This document shows, piece by piece, positions 26,835 to 36,467 of a DNA stretch of 64,000 nt; within the stretch, counting starts at the first letter, position 1; the number at the start of each line of letters is the position of its first letter. Below the pieces are notes generated by a model, which saw nothing but the letters and a program-made list of their open reading frames with translations, ran no database searches and was not told where the DNA came from. The stretch spans positions 434,001-498,000 of the forward strand of contig CAWIVJ010000005.1 of NCBI GenBank assembly GCA_963839525.1, given 5' to 3'. Made by a program: the position numbers and the translations under genes. The stretch is from CAWIVJ01 sp963839525. GTDB taxonomy: Bacteria > Cyanobacteriota > Vampirovibrionia > Gastranaerophilales > Gastranaerophilaceae.

Positions 26835-27752
26835 ATGAAAAAATTTCTTTTAATATTAACAGCATTATTGATAATCTGCCCCAAAAGCCATGCCGCAGAA
26901 GAAGATAATATGGCATTATTAACTAAAAAGGGCTTTTTTAAATGTTGTCACCGATATTCTTTTTTAAAGCCCTGCGAAAAAATAAAGAAAACTCTTTATC
27001 TGCACCTTAAATATGCCAACAGTTACAATTTGGAAGGCTTAAAGTCATTATATTCAGAAAAATATACGAATGCTGACGGATTAAACAAAGAGCTTTATTT
27101 TGATTTAATAAAAAAAACATGGGATTCTTATCCTGATATAAAATATAAAATAGACATTAAAAACATTGAGATTAATGATAATATAGCTGTCGTTCAGGTT
27201 AACGAGAAGGCGACGGCAACAACAATTTCAAAATCGGGAATTGTAGATGAAAAAGGAACATTAGAAAGTATTTCTGACAGTGTTTATTACTTTGAAAAAT
27301 TCAATAACGAATGGTTATTAACTTCAGATTATATATTATTTGAGAAAACATTTCTTAGGTACGGCTGTGCAAAAGATTTAGGAGTTAATTTAACTGCACC
27401 CTGCCAAATACCGGCAAACACTGAATACACTTCTTCCTTGAAAATTGATGCCCCTAAAGATACCATTGTAATAGCTTCTATCGGAAGGGAAAATATAACT
27501 TATCCTCAATCCATTGCGGACGAAGTTTTTAGAAAACTTCCCGAAAGCGGAACTCTGGAGAGGATATTTAAATCCAATAACAAAAATATAAACGAATATG
27601 CTGTTGCTTCATTTGGAATAACAAAAGCGGAAATTAAAGACAGCAAAGAAATTAAAATTTATGTAACAGGTCTTGGTTTTATAATGTTAAGAGTTAATGT
27701 TATTCCAAAAAATGACTTTATAAAGGTTGCAAAAAATGAAGAAGACGAGTAA
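26835..27752 (+). CDS. Secreted protein with NTF2-like domain
   Basis: 305 residues: signal peptide (MKKFLLILTALLIICPKSHA-A), then a domain in residues about 45-160 whose pattern (YANSYNLEGLKSLYSEKY ... YYFEKFNNEWLLTSD) resembles the SnoaL/NTF2-like cone fold. A C-terminal beta-rich region of about 130 residues follows. Probably periplasmic. It overlaps lspA by 17 bases, so the two are co-expressed. No specific function can be given. Confidence 0.65.
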   Translation: MKKFLLILTALLIICPKSHAAEEDNMALLTKKGFFKCCHRYSFLKPCEKIKKTLYLHLKYANSYNLEGLKSLYSEKYTNADGLNKELYFDLIKKTWDSYPDIKYKIDIKNIEINDNIAVVQVNEKATATTISKSGIVDEKGTLESISDSVYYFEKFNNEWLLTSDYILFEKTFLRYGCAKDLGVNLTAPCQIPANTEYTSSLKIDAPKDTIVIASIGRENITYPQSIADEVFRKLPESGTLERIFKSNNKNINEYAVASFGITKAEIKDSKEIKIYVTGLGFIMLRVNVIPKNDFIKVAKNEEDE

Positions 27753-28209
27753 TTTTATATACTTTTTTATAACTTTTTTATTTTTTACTTTTTCCAATCT
27801 TTACTTTTCTAGTTTAATTAGTTACAAACTTTCTCAAGGCTGGCATTTTTCAAATTCGTTAATTAATGTAGTTTATGCAAAAAATACAGGTGCATCTTTC
27901 AGTATAATGCAAAATTCAACAAATGTTTTGATAATTTTATCTATAATAGCTCTTTTGGCTATTTTTTACTACGTAATAAAAAATCTGGGAAAAACTAAAA
28001 TGAAAGAACTTTTCTTTATATCCTTTTTGACTGCAGGTATTGCAGGAAATCTTTTTGAAAGAATTTTACTTGGATATGTAAGAGATTTTTTTGATTTGGC
28101 ATTTATTAATTTCCCTATTTTTAATATTTCTGATATTTTTATTAATATCGGCGTATTTGGTATAATAATTTTTATTTTACTCTCCAAGAAACCTGCTAAA
28201 ATATTATGA
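27736..28209 (+). CDS. lspA: Lipoprotein signal peptidase (signal peptidase II)
   Basis: 157 residues with four TM helices. Catalytic Asp motifs: GNLFERILLGYVRDFFDL and FNISDIFINIG; the NTGASF motif is also present. It cleaves prolipoproteins after lipidation, consistent with the predicted lipoproteins in this window. The ATG at 27736 is used because it is the standard start for the family and has AAGG upstream; an in-frame TTG lies three codons before. It ends in an ATGA overlap with the next gene. Confidence 0.93.
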   Translation: MKKTSNFIYFFITFLFFTFSNLYFSSLISYKLSQGWHFSNSLINVVYAKNTGASFSIMQNSTNVLIILSIIALLAIFYYVIKNLGKTKMKELFFISFLTAGIAGNLFERILLGYVRDFFDLAFINFPIFNISDIFINIGVFGIIIFILLSKKPAKIL

Positions 28210-29189
28210 ATAACTTTTGGTTTATAACAGATGAAAATGATGAAAACACAAGGCTTGACAATTATTTGTCAGAGCTTTTTGAAAATTTTTCGCGCTCACA
28301 TTTTAAGAGAATGATAAAAACAGGCAAAATTTTGGTTAACGGCGAGATTAAAAAACCTTCATTCAAGGTTAAGTTGGGCGACAAGATAGAAGTCGAACAA
28401 ACAGAAGAAAAACAAAAAAACATTTACCCCCAAAATATTCCTTTAGAAGTTGCTTGGGAAGATGAAAACATGGCTGTTATAAATAAGCCTTCGGGAATGC
28501 TGACTCACCCTACCGAATTTGAAGTTGAAAACACTCTTGTGAATGCGCTTTTATATAAATATGATGAAAATTTATCTGATATTAACGGATATTTTAGACG
28601 CGGAATTGTACACAGGCTTGACAGAAACACATCCGGACTTTTAATGATTGCCAAAAATAATGAAACACACGAATTTTTAGCGGAACAGTTTAAAAATAAC
28701 ATTTCTAACTCGGGTTTAAATAATCTTTTCTGTCAGGAAGAAAACAAAACTTGCAGATCATTAACAAAAAAATATCTTACAATTGTAAAAGGTATTTTAA
28801 AAGAAGATAAAGGAACAATTAATCTCCCTATAGGAAGAAGTCCCCACCAACCCTGCAAAATGTCGGTTGTTGAAGAAGAATACGGGGGAAAACCAAGTAT
28901 AACAGAATTCAAAGTATTAAAACGCTTTAAAAATTGTACTTATTTAGAAATCGATTTAAAAACAGGCAGAACCCATCAAATAAGAGTTCATCTAAGCTAT
29001 TTGGGACATCCGATTATAAATGATACTCTTTATAGTGCCGGAAGTTTTAAAGTAAAAACTCAGGAACAAGTTTTACAAGCTTATAAACTTTCGTTTACAA
29101 AACCTTTTTCCAATGATATAATTGAACTTGAAATTGAACCCGACGAAAAAATAAAAAAGGTTCTGAAATATTTGGAAAACTTAAAATAA
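28206..29189 (+). CDS. RluA/RluD-family 23S rRNA pseudouridine synthase
   Basis: 327 residues. An N-terminal S4 RNA-binding domain (SRSHFKRMIKTGKILVNGE) precedes the catalytic domain with GIVHRLDRNTSGLLMIAK, containing the catalytic Asp. KTGRTHQIRVHLSYLGHPI is the second family block. It isomerises uridines in large-subunit rRNA; which site is not determinable. Coupled to lspA by a four-base overlap, a frequent gene pair. Confidence 0.92.
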   Translation: MNNFWFITDENDENTRLDNYLSELFENFSRSHFKRMIKTGKILVNGEIKKPSFKVKLGDKIEVEQTEEKQKNIYPQNIPLEVAWEDENMAVINKPSGMLTHPTEFEVENTLVNALLYKYDENLSDINGYFRRGIVHRLDRNTSGLLMIAKNNETHEFLAEQFKNNISNSGLNNLFCQEENKTCRSLTKKYLTIVKGILKEDKGTINLPIGRSPHQPCKMSVVEEEYGGKPSITEFKVLKRFKNCTYLEIDLKTGRTHQIRVHLSYLGHPIINDTLYSAGSFKVKTQEQVLQAYKLSFTKPFSNDIIELEIEPDEKIKKVLKYLENLK

Positions 29190-29201
29190 AAAGGACTCAT
29201 T

Positions 29202-29426
29202 ATGGATTTTACATTATTGGCAGCAGCATTTATAGGTTTTGCAATCGGAATGCTTTTTATGTCATTTTTCTATATACGTTCAAATAAAAAACTTAAAGAA
29301 TACAAACGAAAACTTGAAAAAACCTCAGTTCAATCATCTGAGGACAGTTCAAAAGTTGATGTTTTAGAAGCAAAAATCAAAGTGCTTGAAAAAGCCTTGC
29401 AATCAGCCTTGGAAAAAGATAAATAG
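29202..29426 (+). CDS. Small membrane-anchored coiled-coil protein
   Basis: 74 residues: one N-terminal TM helix (LLAAAFIGFAIGMLFMSFFYI), then a Lys/Glu-rich coiled coil. AAGGA ribosome site; 12 bases after the pseudouridine synthase, so it is in the same operon. Function unknown. Confidence 0.65.
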   Translation: MDFTLLAAAFIGFAIGMLFMSFFYIRSNKKLKEYKRKLEKTSVQSSEDSSKVDVLEAKIKVLEKALQSALEKDK

Positions 29427-29540
29427 AAAAATAACTAATAAAATAAATTATAATTTTTTTGTTCGGGTTATAATTAATACTGTTATATTGACTTGTTTTC
29501 ATTATGGCAAAAAGTTAACACAAATAAAAAGAGAACTATC

Positions 29541-30989
29541 ATGACAGACAATATCAGAGTACGAATAGCACCGTCACCTAGCGGAAATTTACATATAGGA
29601 ACAGCAAGAACAGCTTTATTTAATTATTTATTTGCAAAAAAACACGGGGGAACTTTTGTTTTAAGAATTGAAGATACTGATTTGGAACGTTCCAGCAATG
29701 AATATATTAAAAATATCTTTGATAGCTTAAAAGCACTTGGATTAATCTGGGATGAAGGTCCTGATGTGGGAGGTCCTTATGGTCCTTACAACCAATCAGA
29801 AAGATTTGATATTTATCCTAAATATTCACAAAAATTGCTTGAAAGCGGTCATGCTTATGAATGTTTCTGTACACCTGAAGAATTAGAGGCTGAGAAAATG
29901 CTTTCTCTAAAAGAAAAGAAAGCACATGTTTACTCGGGCAAATGCAGAAGCCTTAATGAAGCGGAAAAAGAAGAATTAAGAAAACAGGGAAGAAAACCTG
30001 CGATAAGATTCGCCGTTGAACCTAAAGAGTTAGTTTTTGATGACCTTGTAAAAGGAGAATTAAAATTTGATACAAATCTAATCGGTGATTTTGTCATTAT
30101 GAAATCAAACGGAGCTCCTACATATAATTTTGCGGTTGTAGTTGATGACATATTAATGAAAATTAACTATGTTATAAGAGGTGAAGATCATATTTCCAAT
30201 ACGCCGAAACAGATTTTGCTTTACGAAGCACTTGGGGAAGAAGTTCCCAAATTCGGACACTTAGGAATGATTTTAGCACCTGATAGAAGTAAGCTCTCAA
30301 AACGCCACGGGGCAACAGGTGTAAGTGAGTTCGTTGAAAGAGGATATTTAATAGAAGCTCTGGTAAATTTTGTTGCGCTTTTAGGCTGGTCTCCCTCCGA
30401 CGGAGTTGAGATTAAAACTGTTGATGAAATTGCCCAGGATTTCAGGATCCGTGAAATTTCATCTTCTAATTCAATCTTTGAGTACGATAAATTAAACTGG
30501 ATGAATTCTCAATATATTAAAAAACTTTCAACAGAAGAATTAAAAGAAAAATTATTACCGTTTTTGACAAAATATGATTTATCGCAATTAAGTGAAGAAA
30601 AATTGTTAAGAATGATTGAAGTTACACGTGAGCCTTTGGTTATTCTTTCGGATATTACCGACGCTGTGTCTTATTTCTTTGGCGCAGGTAAATGTGATAT
30701 AGAACATGACGTTCAAAAAGATGTTTTAAGTACGGAAGCCTCCCAAATGGTTCTGAAAGAGGTTGGAAAATTAGCTGAAAATTGGAATTTTAATGACGAA
30801 GAAGCTCTTCATCATACTTTGGAAGAGCTCAGAAATTCGTTTAAAGCAAAAGGAATCAAACCAAAAGAAACAATGTGGGCTATAAGAGCGGCTGTTACCG
30901 GCAGAGTAAAAGGTGCCGATATTTGCTCTGTGCTTTCCATCTTGGGCAAAGAAAAAGTCTTAAAAAGAATTAAAAACGCTGTTAAGTGA
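29541..30989 (+). CDS. gltX: Glutamate--tRNA ligase
   Basis: Class I synthetase, 482 residues. HIGH motif is GNLHIGTAR near residue 17; KMSKS motif is KLSKRHG near 250. The zinc-type CFCTPEEL...YSGKCR insertion is present, and GEDHISNTPKQ and the C-terminal helical anticodon domain match GltX. It charges tRNA-Glu (possibly tRNA-Gln too if GatCAB exists). ATG at 29541 is preferred: family proteins start just before IRVRIAPSPSG; the 16 codons upstream lack support. Confidence 0.95.
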   Translation: MTDNIRVRIAPSPSGNLHIGTARTALFNYLFAKKHGGTFVLRIEDTDLERSSNEYIKNIFDSLKALGLIWDEGPDVGGPYGPYNQSERFDIYPKYSQKLLESGHAYECFCTPEELEAEKMLSLKEKKAHVYSGKCRSLNEAEKEELRKQGRKPAIRFAVEPKELVFDDLVKGELKFDTNLIGDFVIMKSNGAPTYNFAVVVDDILMKINYVIRGEDHISNTPKQILLYEALGEEVPKFGHLGMILAPDRSKLSKRHGATGVSEFVERGYLIEALVNFVALLGWSPSDGVEIKTVDEIAQDFRIREISSSNSIFEYDKLNWMNSQYIKKLSTEELKEKLLPFLTKYDLSQLSEEKLLRMIEVTREPLVILSDITDAVSYFFGAGKCDIEHDVQKDVLSTEASQMVLKEVGKLAENWNFNDEEALHHTLEELRNSFKAKGIKPKETMWAIRAAVTGRVKGADICSVLSILGKEKVLKRIKNAVK

Positions 30990-31328
30990 TTTAGGTCTTA
31001 TATAAACCGATGCAACTCACTATTTAAATAGTTATGTTAACTTCTAAAAATCATTGTACCTTCGTGAGGCCATTTTGCACGAAATCAGAGATTTCAGCAA
31101 AAGAAGGCAAAAATTGCACCCTACCTGCTACTTTCGGTGGGTTAGTAAACCCACCCTACAGTCTAAATGTCAAGTATTAAGATTTGTAAAGGCAAATTTT
31201 TAAGCGTCAAAATCCTTGTTATTAAACAATTTTGCAAAAATTCACAAACTTTTTCCATATATTCAACTAGCAAAAAATTTCTTTTAACGGCTTTATTATG
31301 AAAGTTAAGTATTGAAGTCGGAGGTTTA
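30990..31328. other. 339-base intergenic region with dispersed repeats
   Basis: It contains a hairpin GGTGGGTT-AGTA-AACCCACC (31136-31155) followed by CTACAGTCT, and the 26-bp left arm TAAATGTCAAGTATTAAGAT.. (31164-31189) of an inverted repeat that recurs at 32707-32731 across the next gene. No coding frame seen. GGAGG precedes the next gene. Confidence 0.65.
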
Positions 31329-32510
31329 ATGTTTATTTCAAAAAATTATAATCTGTCTAAAAAACAGGTTAATTTTGGGTATCGTTGTTATTTAGACATT
31401 GGTTCAAGCGACCCCACGAAAGGAACTATTAAATTAGTTATTAGAGAAGGCAATGAAATTTTACATAGACTTTCCGGTAAATTATGTCCGGATGGAATAG
31501 AAAGTTCAAAACATTTTGTTGAACAAATTATTTCGGTAATTAAAGCATGCAAAGAAAAATGTATTGATAAAATTAACTTGCTTCCAAAACTAAAACAAGC
31601 TTGTGAAGAAATAATAATTTTCACAACAGGCAGACCATATCCTACTGAGAAAGGTACTTATTTCCTTAAAAGATTCAGTACCCTGTCCACGCATACAAAC
31701 GAAGAGTTGAAAAATATTGATTATTCACCAATCCAAGAGAAATTTAAAGATACAAAGATTACAATTTTAAACGATATGATTGGTGCTGCGGGTGCTGTTT
31801 TAAAAAGAATAAAATATAAAAAGATACCTAATAGCGGTTTAGTTATTACAACCGGCGGAGGATTCGGAACTTCTTATTTCAAAAAAGTAACTAAAAATGG
31901 TATTCCTTATATAAAAATCTCTGAATCAAGGGATGGAAACCGAGAAATTAATGGACACCGTATGGAAAAATATGCAGCTTCTGTGCGAGCCTTAATAAGA
32001 AATTTTTGTAAAGAATTCGGTTTTGCTCAAAGTACTATTGCAAAATACGAACATGCAGGAGATGCCAGACTCATTACTTCAGAAGATCCTGATTTTCTTA
32101 ATGAAATTATAAAAAATCCTCAATACAGTATAAATTTTGTAAACGAAGCTTCAAAAGAAACTATAGATAAATATGCTGAAGCTTTGGCGCATTGTATTAA
32201 ACTAAAAACCGTAGACGACGGTGAAAAACTAGATAAAGTTTTCCTATCAGGAAAAATAATAGCCGCAATTGACAGATTTATTAATGGAAACCCTCAATTG
32301 TGGAAGCGCAACAATTTCTCATTAGAAGAATTAATCAATAAATATTTAAAAGCAGAAACTAAAAAGACACGATCCAATATTAAAATAAATATAATATCCG
32401 ATATAAAAGATAACACTGAAGGCGGATTGTTTATGCAAAATAAGGATATTAAAATTATAAAAGAACAAGAAAGAGGATTGCCTATTGTTTCTGTTCTGGT
32501 TCCTCAATAA
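31329..32510 (+). CDS. ROK/hexokinase-like ASKHA sugar kinase
   Basis: 393 residues. The phosphate-1-like loop is DIGSSDPTKGTIKL. ILNDMIGAAGAV resembles the catalytic NDANAAALGE region (with the essential Asp), and GLVITTGGGFGTSYF resembles the phosphate-2 GTGIG loop. So the fold is actin-like sugar kinase. The ROK zinc-binding CxCG...C motif is not visible, and the C-terminus is longer and basic; the exact substrate is unclear. The gene is alone, flanked by inverted repeats. GGAGG ribosome site. Confidence 0.62.
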   Translation: MFISKNYNLSKKQVNFGYRCYLDIGSSDPTKGTIKLVIREGNEILHRLSGKLCPDGIESSKHFVEQIISVIKACKEKCIDKINLLPKLKQACEEIIIFTTGRPYPTEKGTYFLKRFSTLSTHTNEELKNIDYSPIQEKFKDTKITILNDMIGAAGAVLKRIKYKKIPNSGLVITTGGGFGTSYFKKVTKNGIPYIKISESRDGNREINGHRMEKYAASVRALIRNFCKEFGFAQSTIAKYEHAGDARLITSEDPDFLNEIIKNPQYSINFVNEASKETIDKYAEALAHCIKLKTVDDGEKLDKVFLSGKIIAAIDRFINGNPQLWKRNNFSLEELINKYLKAETKKTRSNIKINIISDIKDNTEGGLFMQNKDIKIIKEQERGLPIVSVLVPQ

Positions 32511-32525
32511 TCATTACGTTAAAAA

Positions 32526-32731
32526 GACTGTAGGGTGCAATTATTTGCACCAATGACATTACATTTTCATTTTTTGCCTGTTTGGAAATTCCTGCCGGTG
32601 CGTATATGCGTAAAATAATCTTAAATCGCCATGATTAATGTATTACGCACCCTACCCTAACTAACTTTTAACGTATTTCTGCACCCTACTTATTCAGAAT
32701 ATGGTGTTACAAATCTTATACTTGACATTTA
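32526..32731. repeat. Dispersed repeat block downstream of the ROK-like gene
   Basis: GACTGTAGGGTGCAATT near 32526 is the inverse of CCCTACAGTC found at 31153-31162. The 25-bp TAAATGTCAAGTATAAGA.. unit at 32707-32731 is the inverse of 31164-31189 with one base missing. Copies of the GTAGGGTGC word (32530s, 32640s, 32690s) indicate a nested repeat family. Confidence 0.6.
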
Positions 32732-32783
32732 GCAAGCTTTAGTTTTCACTATTAAAATATTAATAAAAATGGGATTTGCGAAT

Positions 32784-34067
32784 ATGAAATTCAACACAAT
32801 GACATTACATGGCGGACAAAAGCCTGATTCTGAAACTCATTCAAGGGCATTGCCTATTTATCAGACTACTTCTTATGTTTTTGAGAGCAGCGAACATGCT
32901 GCCGATATTTTTGCCCTTAAAGAAGAAGGAAATATTTACACAAGGCTGGGGAATCCAACTACCGAAGTTTTAGAAAAGCGAGTAGCGATGCTTGAAGGAG
33001 GAGTAGGCGCTCTAGCTGTTGCATCAGGCTCCGCAGCGATTACTTACGCCGTATTAAATATCGCAAAAGCCGGCGATGAGATTATTTCCTCAAGTGCATT
33101 ATACGGCGGCACACATAATCTTTTTGAACATATCCTTGAAAAATTTGGAATAAAAACTATTTTTGTCAGCTCAAACAAACCTATTGATTATGAAAAAATG
33201 ATTACGGATAAAACAAAACTCATTTTCGCAGAAACAGTCGGAAACCCCAAACTGGAAGTTTTAGATATAGAAAATTTAGCAAAAGTTGCCCATATACACA
33301 ACATTCCTTTAATAGTTGACAATACAATTCCAACTCCTTACCTGCTTCGCCCGTTTGAATTCGGAGCAGATATAGTTGTTCATTCCGCTACAAAATTCTT
33401 AGGCGGGCATGGAACATCTTTAGGCGGTGTAATTGTCGATTCCGGCAATTTTGATTGGGAAAGATCAGGAAAATTTCCTGATTTTTCAGAACCTGATTTA
33501 AGTTATAACGGTATTAAATACACAGAAACTTTCAAAAATGCAGCATATATCGCAAAAGCCAGATGCCAGCTTTTAAGAGATATGGGCGCTTGCATAAGTC
33601 CTTTTAATTCATTTTTAATTCTTCAGGGGATAGAAACTTTGCCTTTAAGGATGAAAGAACACTCTAAAAATGCTCTTGAAGTTGCAAAATTTTTGCACAG
33701 CAACAAAAATGTAAGCTGGGTAAATTATCCGGGACTTGAGTCTGATAGAAATTACGAACTAGCTCAGAAATATATGCCAAAAGGTCAAAGTGCTATTATC
33801 GGATTTGGGATTAAAGGCGAAGGCAAAAGCAATAAAGAAGCAGGAGCTGAGTTTATTAACAATGTAAAATTATTCTCACACCTTGCAAATATCGGTGACG
33901 CAAAATCACTTGTTATTCACCCTGCAAGCACAACTCATGCTCAATTAAGCCGACAAGCAAGATTAGAATCCGGGATTACAGACGATTTTATAAGATTAAG
34001 TATAGGGCTTGAAGATATTGAAGACATAATAGAAGATATTGAACAGGCATTGAAAAAATCCTGCTGA
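32784..34067 (+). CDS. metY: O-acetylhomoserine/O-acetylserine sulfhydrylase (Cys/Met PLP enzyme)
   Basis: 427 residues, typical of MetY. SATKFLGGHGTSLGG carries the PLP lysine, and LPIYQTTSYVF, YTRLGNPT and LFAETVGNP-type motifs (here LIFAETVGNP) match the fold-type I Cys/Met metabolism family. It would make homocysteine (or cysteine) from sulfide and the acetylated amino acid. Start: ATG at 32784 with GGGAT 9 bases upstream; an ATG five codons earlier has no ribosome site. Confidence 0.9.
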   Translation: MKFNTMTLHGGQKPDSETHSRALPIYQTTSYVFESSEHAADIFALKEEGNIYTRLGNPTTEVLEKRVAMLEGGVGALAVASGSAAITYAVLNIAKAGDEIISSSALYGGTHNLFEHILEKFGIKTIFVSSNKPIDYEKMITDKTKLIFAETVGNPKLEVLDIENLAKVAHIHNIPLIVDNTIPTPYLLRPFEFGADIVVHSATKFLGGHGTSLGGVIVDSGNFDWERSGKFPDFSEPDLSYNGIKYTETFKNAAYIAKARCQLLRDMGACISPFNSFLILQGIETLPLRMKEHSKNALEVAKFLHSNKNVSWVNYPGLESDRNYELAQKYMPKGQSAIIGFGIKGEGKSNKEAGAEFINNVKLFSHLANIGDAKSLVIHPASTTHAQLSRQARLESGITDDFIRLSIGLEDIEDIIEDIEQALKKSC

Positions 34068-34079
34068 GCTAATTTGATT

Positions 34080-35213
34080 TTACACAGGAGAAATTTTGCC
34101 CAGAACAACTCTTTTTCTTGCACCGGTACATGAAGGAATATTGCTTGGAATACCATAAAAAGTACAATATCCCAGCAAAGCAAAAGCCATCACTTCTTTA
34201 AAATTATTAGAAATTCCATAATCTTCATGGGTTTTTAACTCAATATGCTTAGGCAAATAAGTACGTAAAAACCTCATTAATGTCGGATTGTAAGCACCTC
34301 CGCCGCCTATTACAACTTTTTTTAAACTTACATCCGGAAAAACATACCGGCTATAAGAATCTGTTATAGATTTTGCACTTAAAGCAGTTAGAGTCGCAAT
34401 AATATCTTTAGAATCTTCAGGAGCGGATTTTAGTGCCTTTTCAATATAATTACGGGAAAAATATTCTCTTCCTGTTGTTTTTGGGGGAGATTTAAAATAA
34501 TATTCATCTTGTAAAAGACAATTAAGCCAGCTTTCTGATATTGTACCTTCTGCAGCAATTTTTCCGTCTTTATCATAAGGCATATCAAAAAACTTATTGC
34601 AGCAATAATCTATCATTACATTCCCCGGTCCTGTATCAAAACCGAATGTTTCATGCCCTTCTGAGACAACTGTTACATTAGAAATTCCACCGATGTTTTG
34701 GATAGCAACATTGCCTCCCATAACATTTACTCCCCATTTTTCATCCGCAAAACAAACTAAAGGAGCACCATGCCCGCCCTGTGCAATATCCGCCTCTCTA
34801 AAATTAGAAATTGTCATACACCCTGTTTCTTGTGAAATGACACATGATTCACCTATTTGCAAAGTGCTTTTTAAGCTGATTCCATCCAAAGTATCGTCAA
34901 ATGGGTAGTGAAAAACCGTTTGTCCATGCGAAGAAACAAAATCGGGTTTGCCACATTTTTTTATTAGTTGATTAGCCGCCTCCGCAAAACATTTGCCTAC
35001 AACAAAATTCATTTGACAAATCTCTTTTAAGGTTGCTTCTTGCTCAAAAAATTTAAAAAGTTTTTCGCGGACATGCTGCGGGTACTTAAAATTCATGCCC
35101 TCAATTAATTTACAACTTAAATCAGGCATTACTTCACACAAACCTGCATCGATTGAATCACAGGAAGTACCGGACATTAAAGCTATAACCTTTTTTGTTT
35201 CTAATTCTTCCAT
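34080..35213 (-). CDS. anmK: Anhydro-N-acetylmuramic acid kinase
   Basis: 377 residues. The N-terminal VIALMSGTSCDSIDAGLCEV matches the family MSGTS.D..DAAL signature; later FVSSHGQTVFHYP, NIGGISNVTV, DTGPGN and GGGAYNPTLM complete the ASKHA kinase. It phosphorylates 1,6-anhydroMurNAc during cell-wall recycling. No ribosome site precedes the ATG at 35211-35213, but TATAAT ends only 9 bases upstream, so the mRNA may be leaderless. Confidence 0.93.
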   Translation of the reverse strand: MEELETKKVIALMSGTSCDSIDAGLCEVMPDLSCKLIEGMNFKYPQHVREKLFKFFEQEATLKEICQMNFVVGKCFAEAANQLIKKCGKPDFVSSHGQTVFHYPFDDTLDGISLKSTLQIGESCVISQETGCMTISNFREADIAQGGHGAPLVCFADEKWGVNVMGGNVAIQNIGGISNVTVVSEGHETFGFDTGPGNVMIDYCCNKFFDMPYDKDGKIAAEGTISESWLNCLLQDEYYFKSPPKTTGREYFSRNYIEKALKSAPEDSKDIIATLTALSAKSITDSYSRYVFPDVSLKKVVIGGGGAYNPTLMRFLRTYLPKHIELKTHEDYGISNNFKEVMAFALLGYCTFYGIPSNIPSCTGARKRVVLGKISPV

Positions 35214-35820
35214 TAAATAATTATAAAACAAATATTTTTCTTACAAAATTATCTTCTAAAAATAAAACTTATTTAAATTTTACGATAAAAACGCCAACTT
35301 TTCGCTGACGTTTTTACAATCCCAAACCCCCAATTAAATAAAGTACCAGCCCTCAGGCTACTTTTTATTAAAACCTCTTCCTCAATTCTATATAGCTTTG
35401 TATTTCTTAAATCTTGTTTTTTACTTAACGTCTTCTAATTTAAAAAAAATAATTTATAACTTCAATCCTCACCTAAGATTAATTTCTTATACAAAGCCTA
35501 GTGCCATCACCCCTTTTCTTATTCTTATATTTTTATACTTGTACTTCCTAATCTTTTTTAATTTTATCTTTCTGGAAATCTATTAACAAGTAACAAAAAA
35601 ATAAATAATTTTTACAATTGACCATGCCCTTCGTTATCATTAAAAAAATTAAAGTTCTAAAATCTTAATGAAGAAAATTTAATGAATTTAAGTAAAAATG
35701 AATAAATATTTTGATTGACAATTAAAATATTTATTCATCAAAAGCATAATGCCATGCTTTATAAATATTACAAAAAGGAAAGCCGCTTAAAAAATTTAAG
35801 CGGCTTTCCTTTCTTCATCA
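35214..35820. other. 607-base gap between anmK and the 102-aa gene; no convincing gene
   Basis: AT-rich. A hairpin with G-U pairs (35286-35312, arms AACGTCAGC / GTTGGCGTT on the minus strand, T-rich tail) could be a terminator. A weak open frame at 35398-35586 has no ribosome site and low-complexity content. The strong terminator at 35774-35812 belongs to the next minus-strand gene. Nothing else is recognisable. Confidence 0.6.
35774..35812. terminator. Strong terminator after the 102-residue gene
   Basis: An 18-bp perfect stem (35774-35791 with 35795-35812; arm AAAGGAAAGCCGCTTAAA) and a 3-base loop, followed on the minus strand by T5. Right after the stop of the gene at 35821-36129. Confidence 0.9.
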
Positions 35821-36129
35821 TTAAACACTTATACAATTATTTAAATACTCTATCGTATTTATTTTTTCTTCATATAAATATTTAATAAAATTTAAGTAAG
35901 AATAGTCATATGAACTTATAAGCAAGTTTATTTCAAAACCGTCTGCACAGAAAGGTTCGTAGTCGTAAACAACATAGCTGTTATATTTACTTTTCCATTC
36001 TTTCCTTTCTATTCTGCTATTATTTTCTTCAATTACATCTTCAAGCCATGAAATAATCTCCTTATTAACGTTTTTTAATTCCATATGACCGTACTTACTA
36101 CAGTCAGCTTGACAATTTTCCATTAACAT
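35821..36129 (-). CDS. Hypothetical small acidic protein
   Basis: 102 residues, aromatic- and acid-rich (many Tyr, Asp, Glu, Asn), no signal peptide. ATG at 36127-36129 has GGGAGTGA 5 bases upstream; the frame extends to a TTG that overlaps this ribosome site. It has its own strong terminator, so it is a monocistronic unit. Not recognised; the Cys/His-containing N-terminus (CQADCSKYGH) could bind metal. Confidence 0.55.
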   Translation of the reverse strand: MLMENCQADCSKYGHMELKNVNKEIISWLEDVIEENNSRIERKEWKSKYNSYVVYDYEPFCADGFEINLLISSYDYSYLNFIKYLYEEKINTIEYLNNCISV

Positions 36130-36467
36130 AACTATCACTCCCAATGTATTGAGTACGATTGAAATAAATACGTTTGTTTTTTACTGTGAAATTTGTTTTA
36201 CAAACCCCACAGCTTGTTTTTGAATTTATTTCTCCTTCAGTGATAAGTTTAAATGTTTTTTTATGGTAAAAAATCCCCTTTTAGACTATAACCACATCAG
36301 ATAATCGGGTAGTATTGCATGGGCAAAAAGTTGAAAAACTGAAGGTTCGCATAACATAAAATATTTTAATTATTTAATACCATATAAAGATTATGTAAGG
36401 AAAATCTTATTTGCTTATTTTTTACTCTATAATAACAATAAGTAAAAGAAGAAAAATTGGAGATATC
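36130..36467. promoter_or_regulatory. Divergent intergenic region (338 bases)
   Basis: Between the divergent 102-aa and 104-aa genes. TATAAT at 36428-36433 probably is the -10 box for the plus-strand gene (35 bases to its ATG), without a clear -35. No RNA motif or repeat recognised in the rest. Confidence 0.45.

Noticed and set aside
35398..35586. 62-codon plus-strand hydrophobic frame
   Set aside because: No ribosome site, low-complexity Phe/Leu/Ile content from AT-rich DNA, no neighbours.
36145..36410. Possible riboswitch in the divergent gap
   Set aside because: Short GGGTAGTATTGCATGGGC-like words did not fit any aptamer I know, and no terminator hairpin follows.
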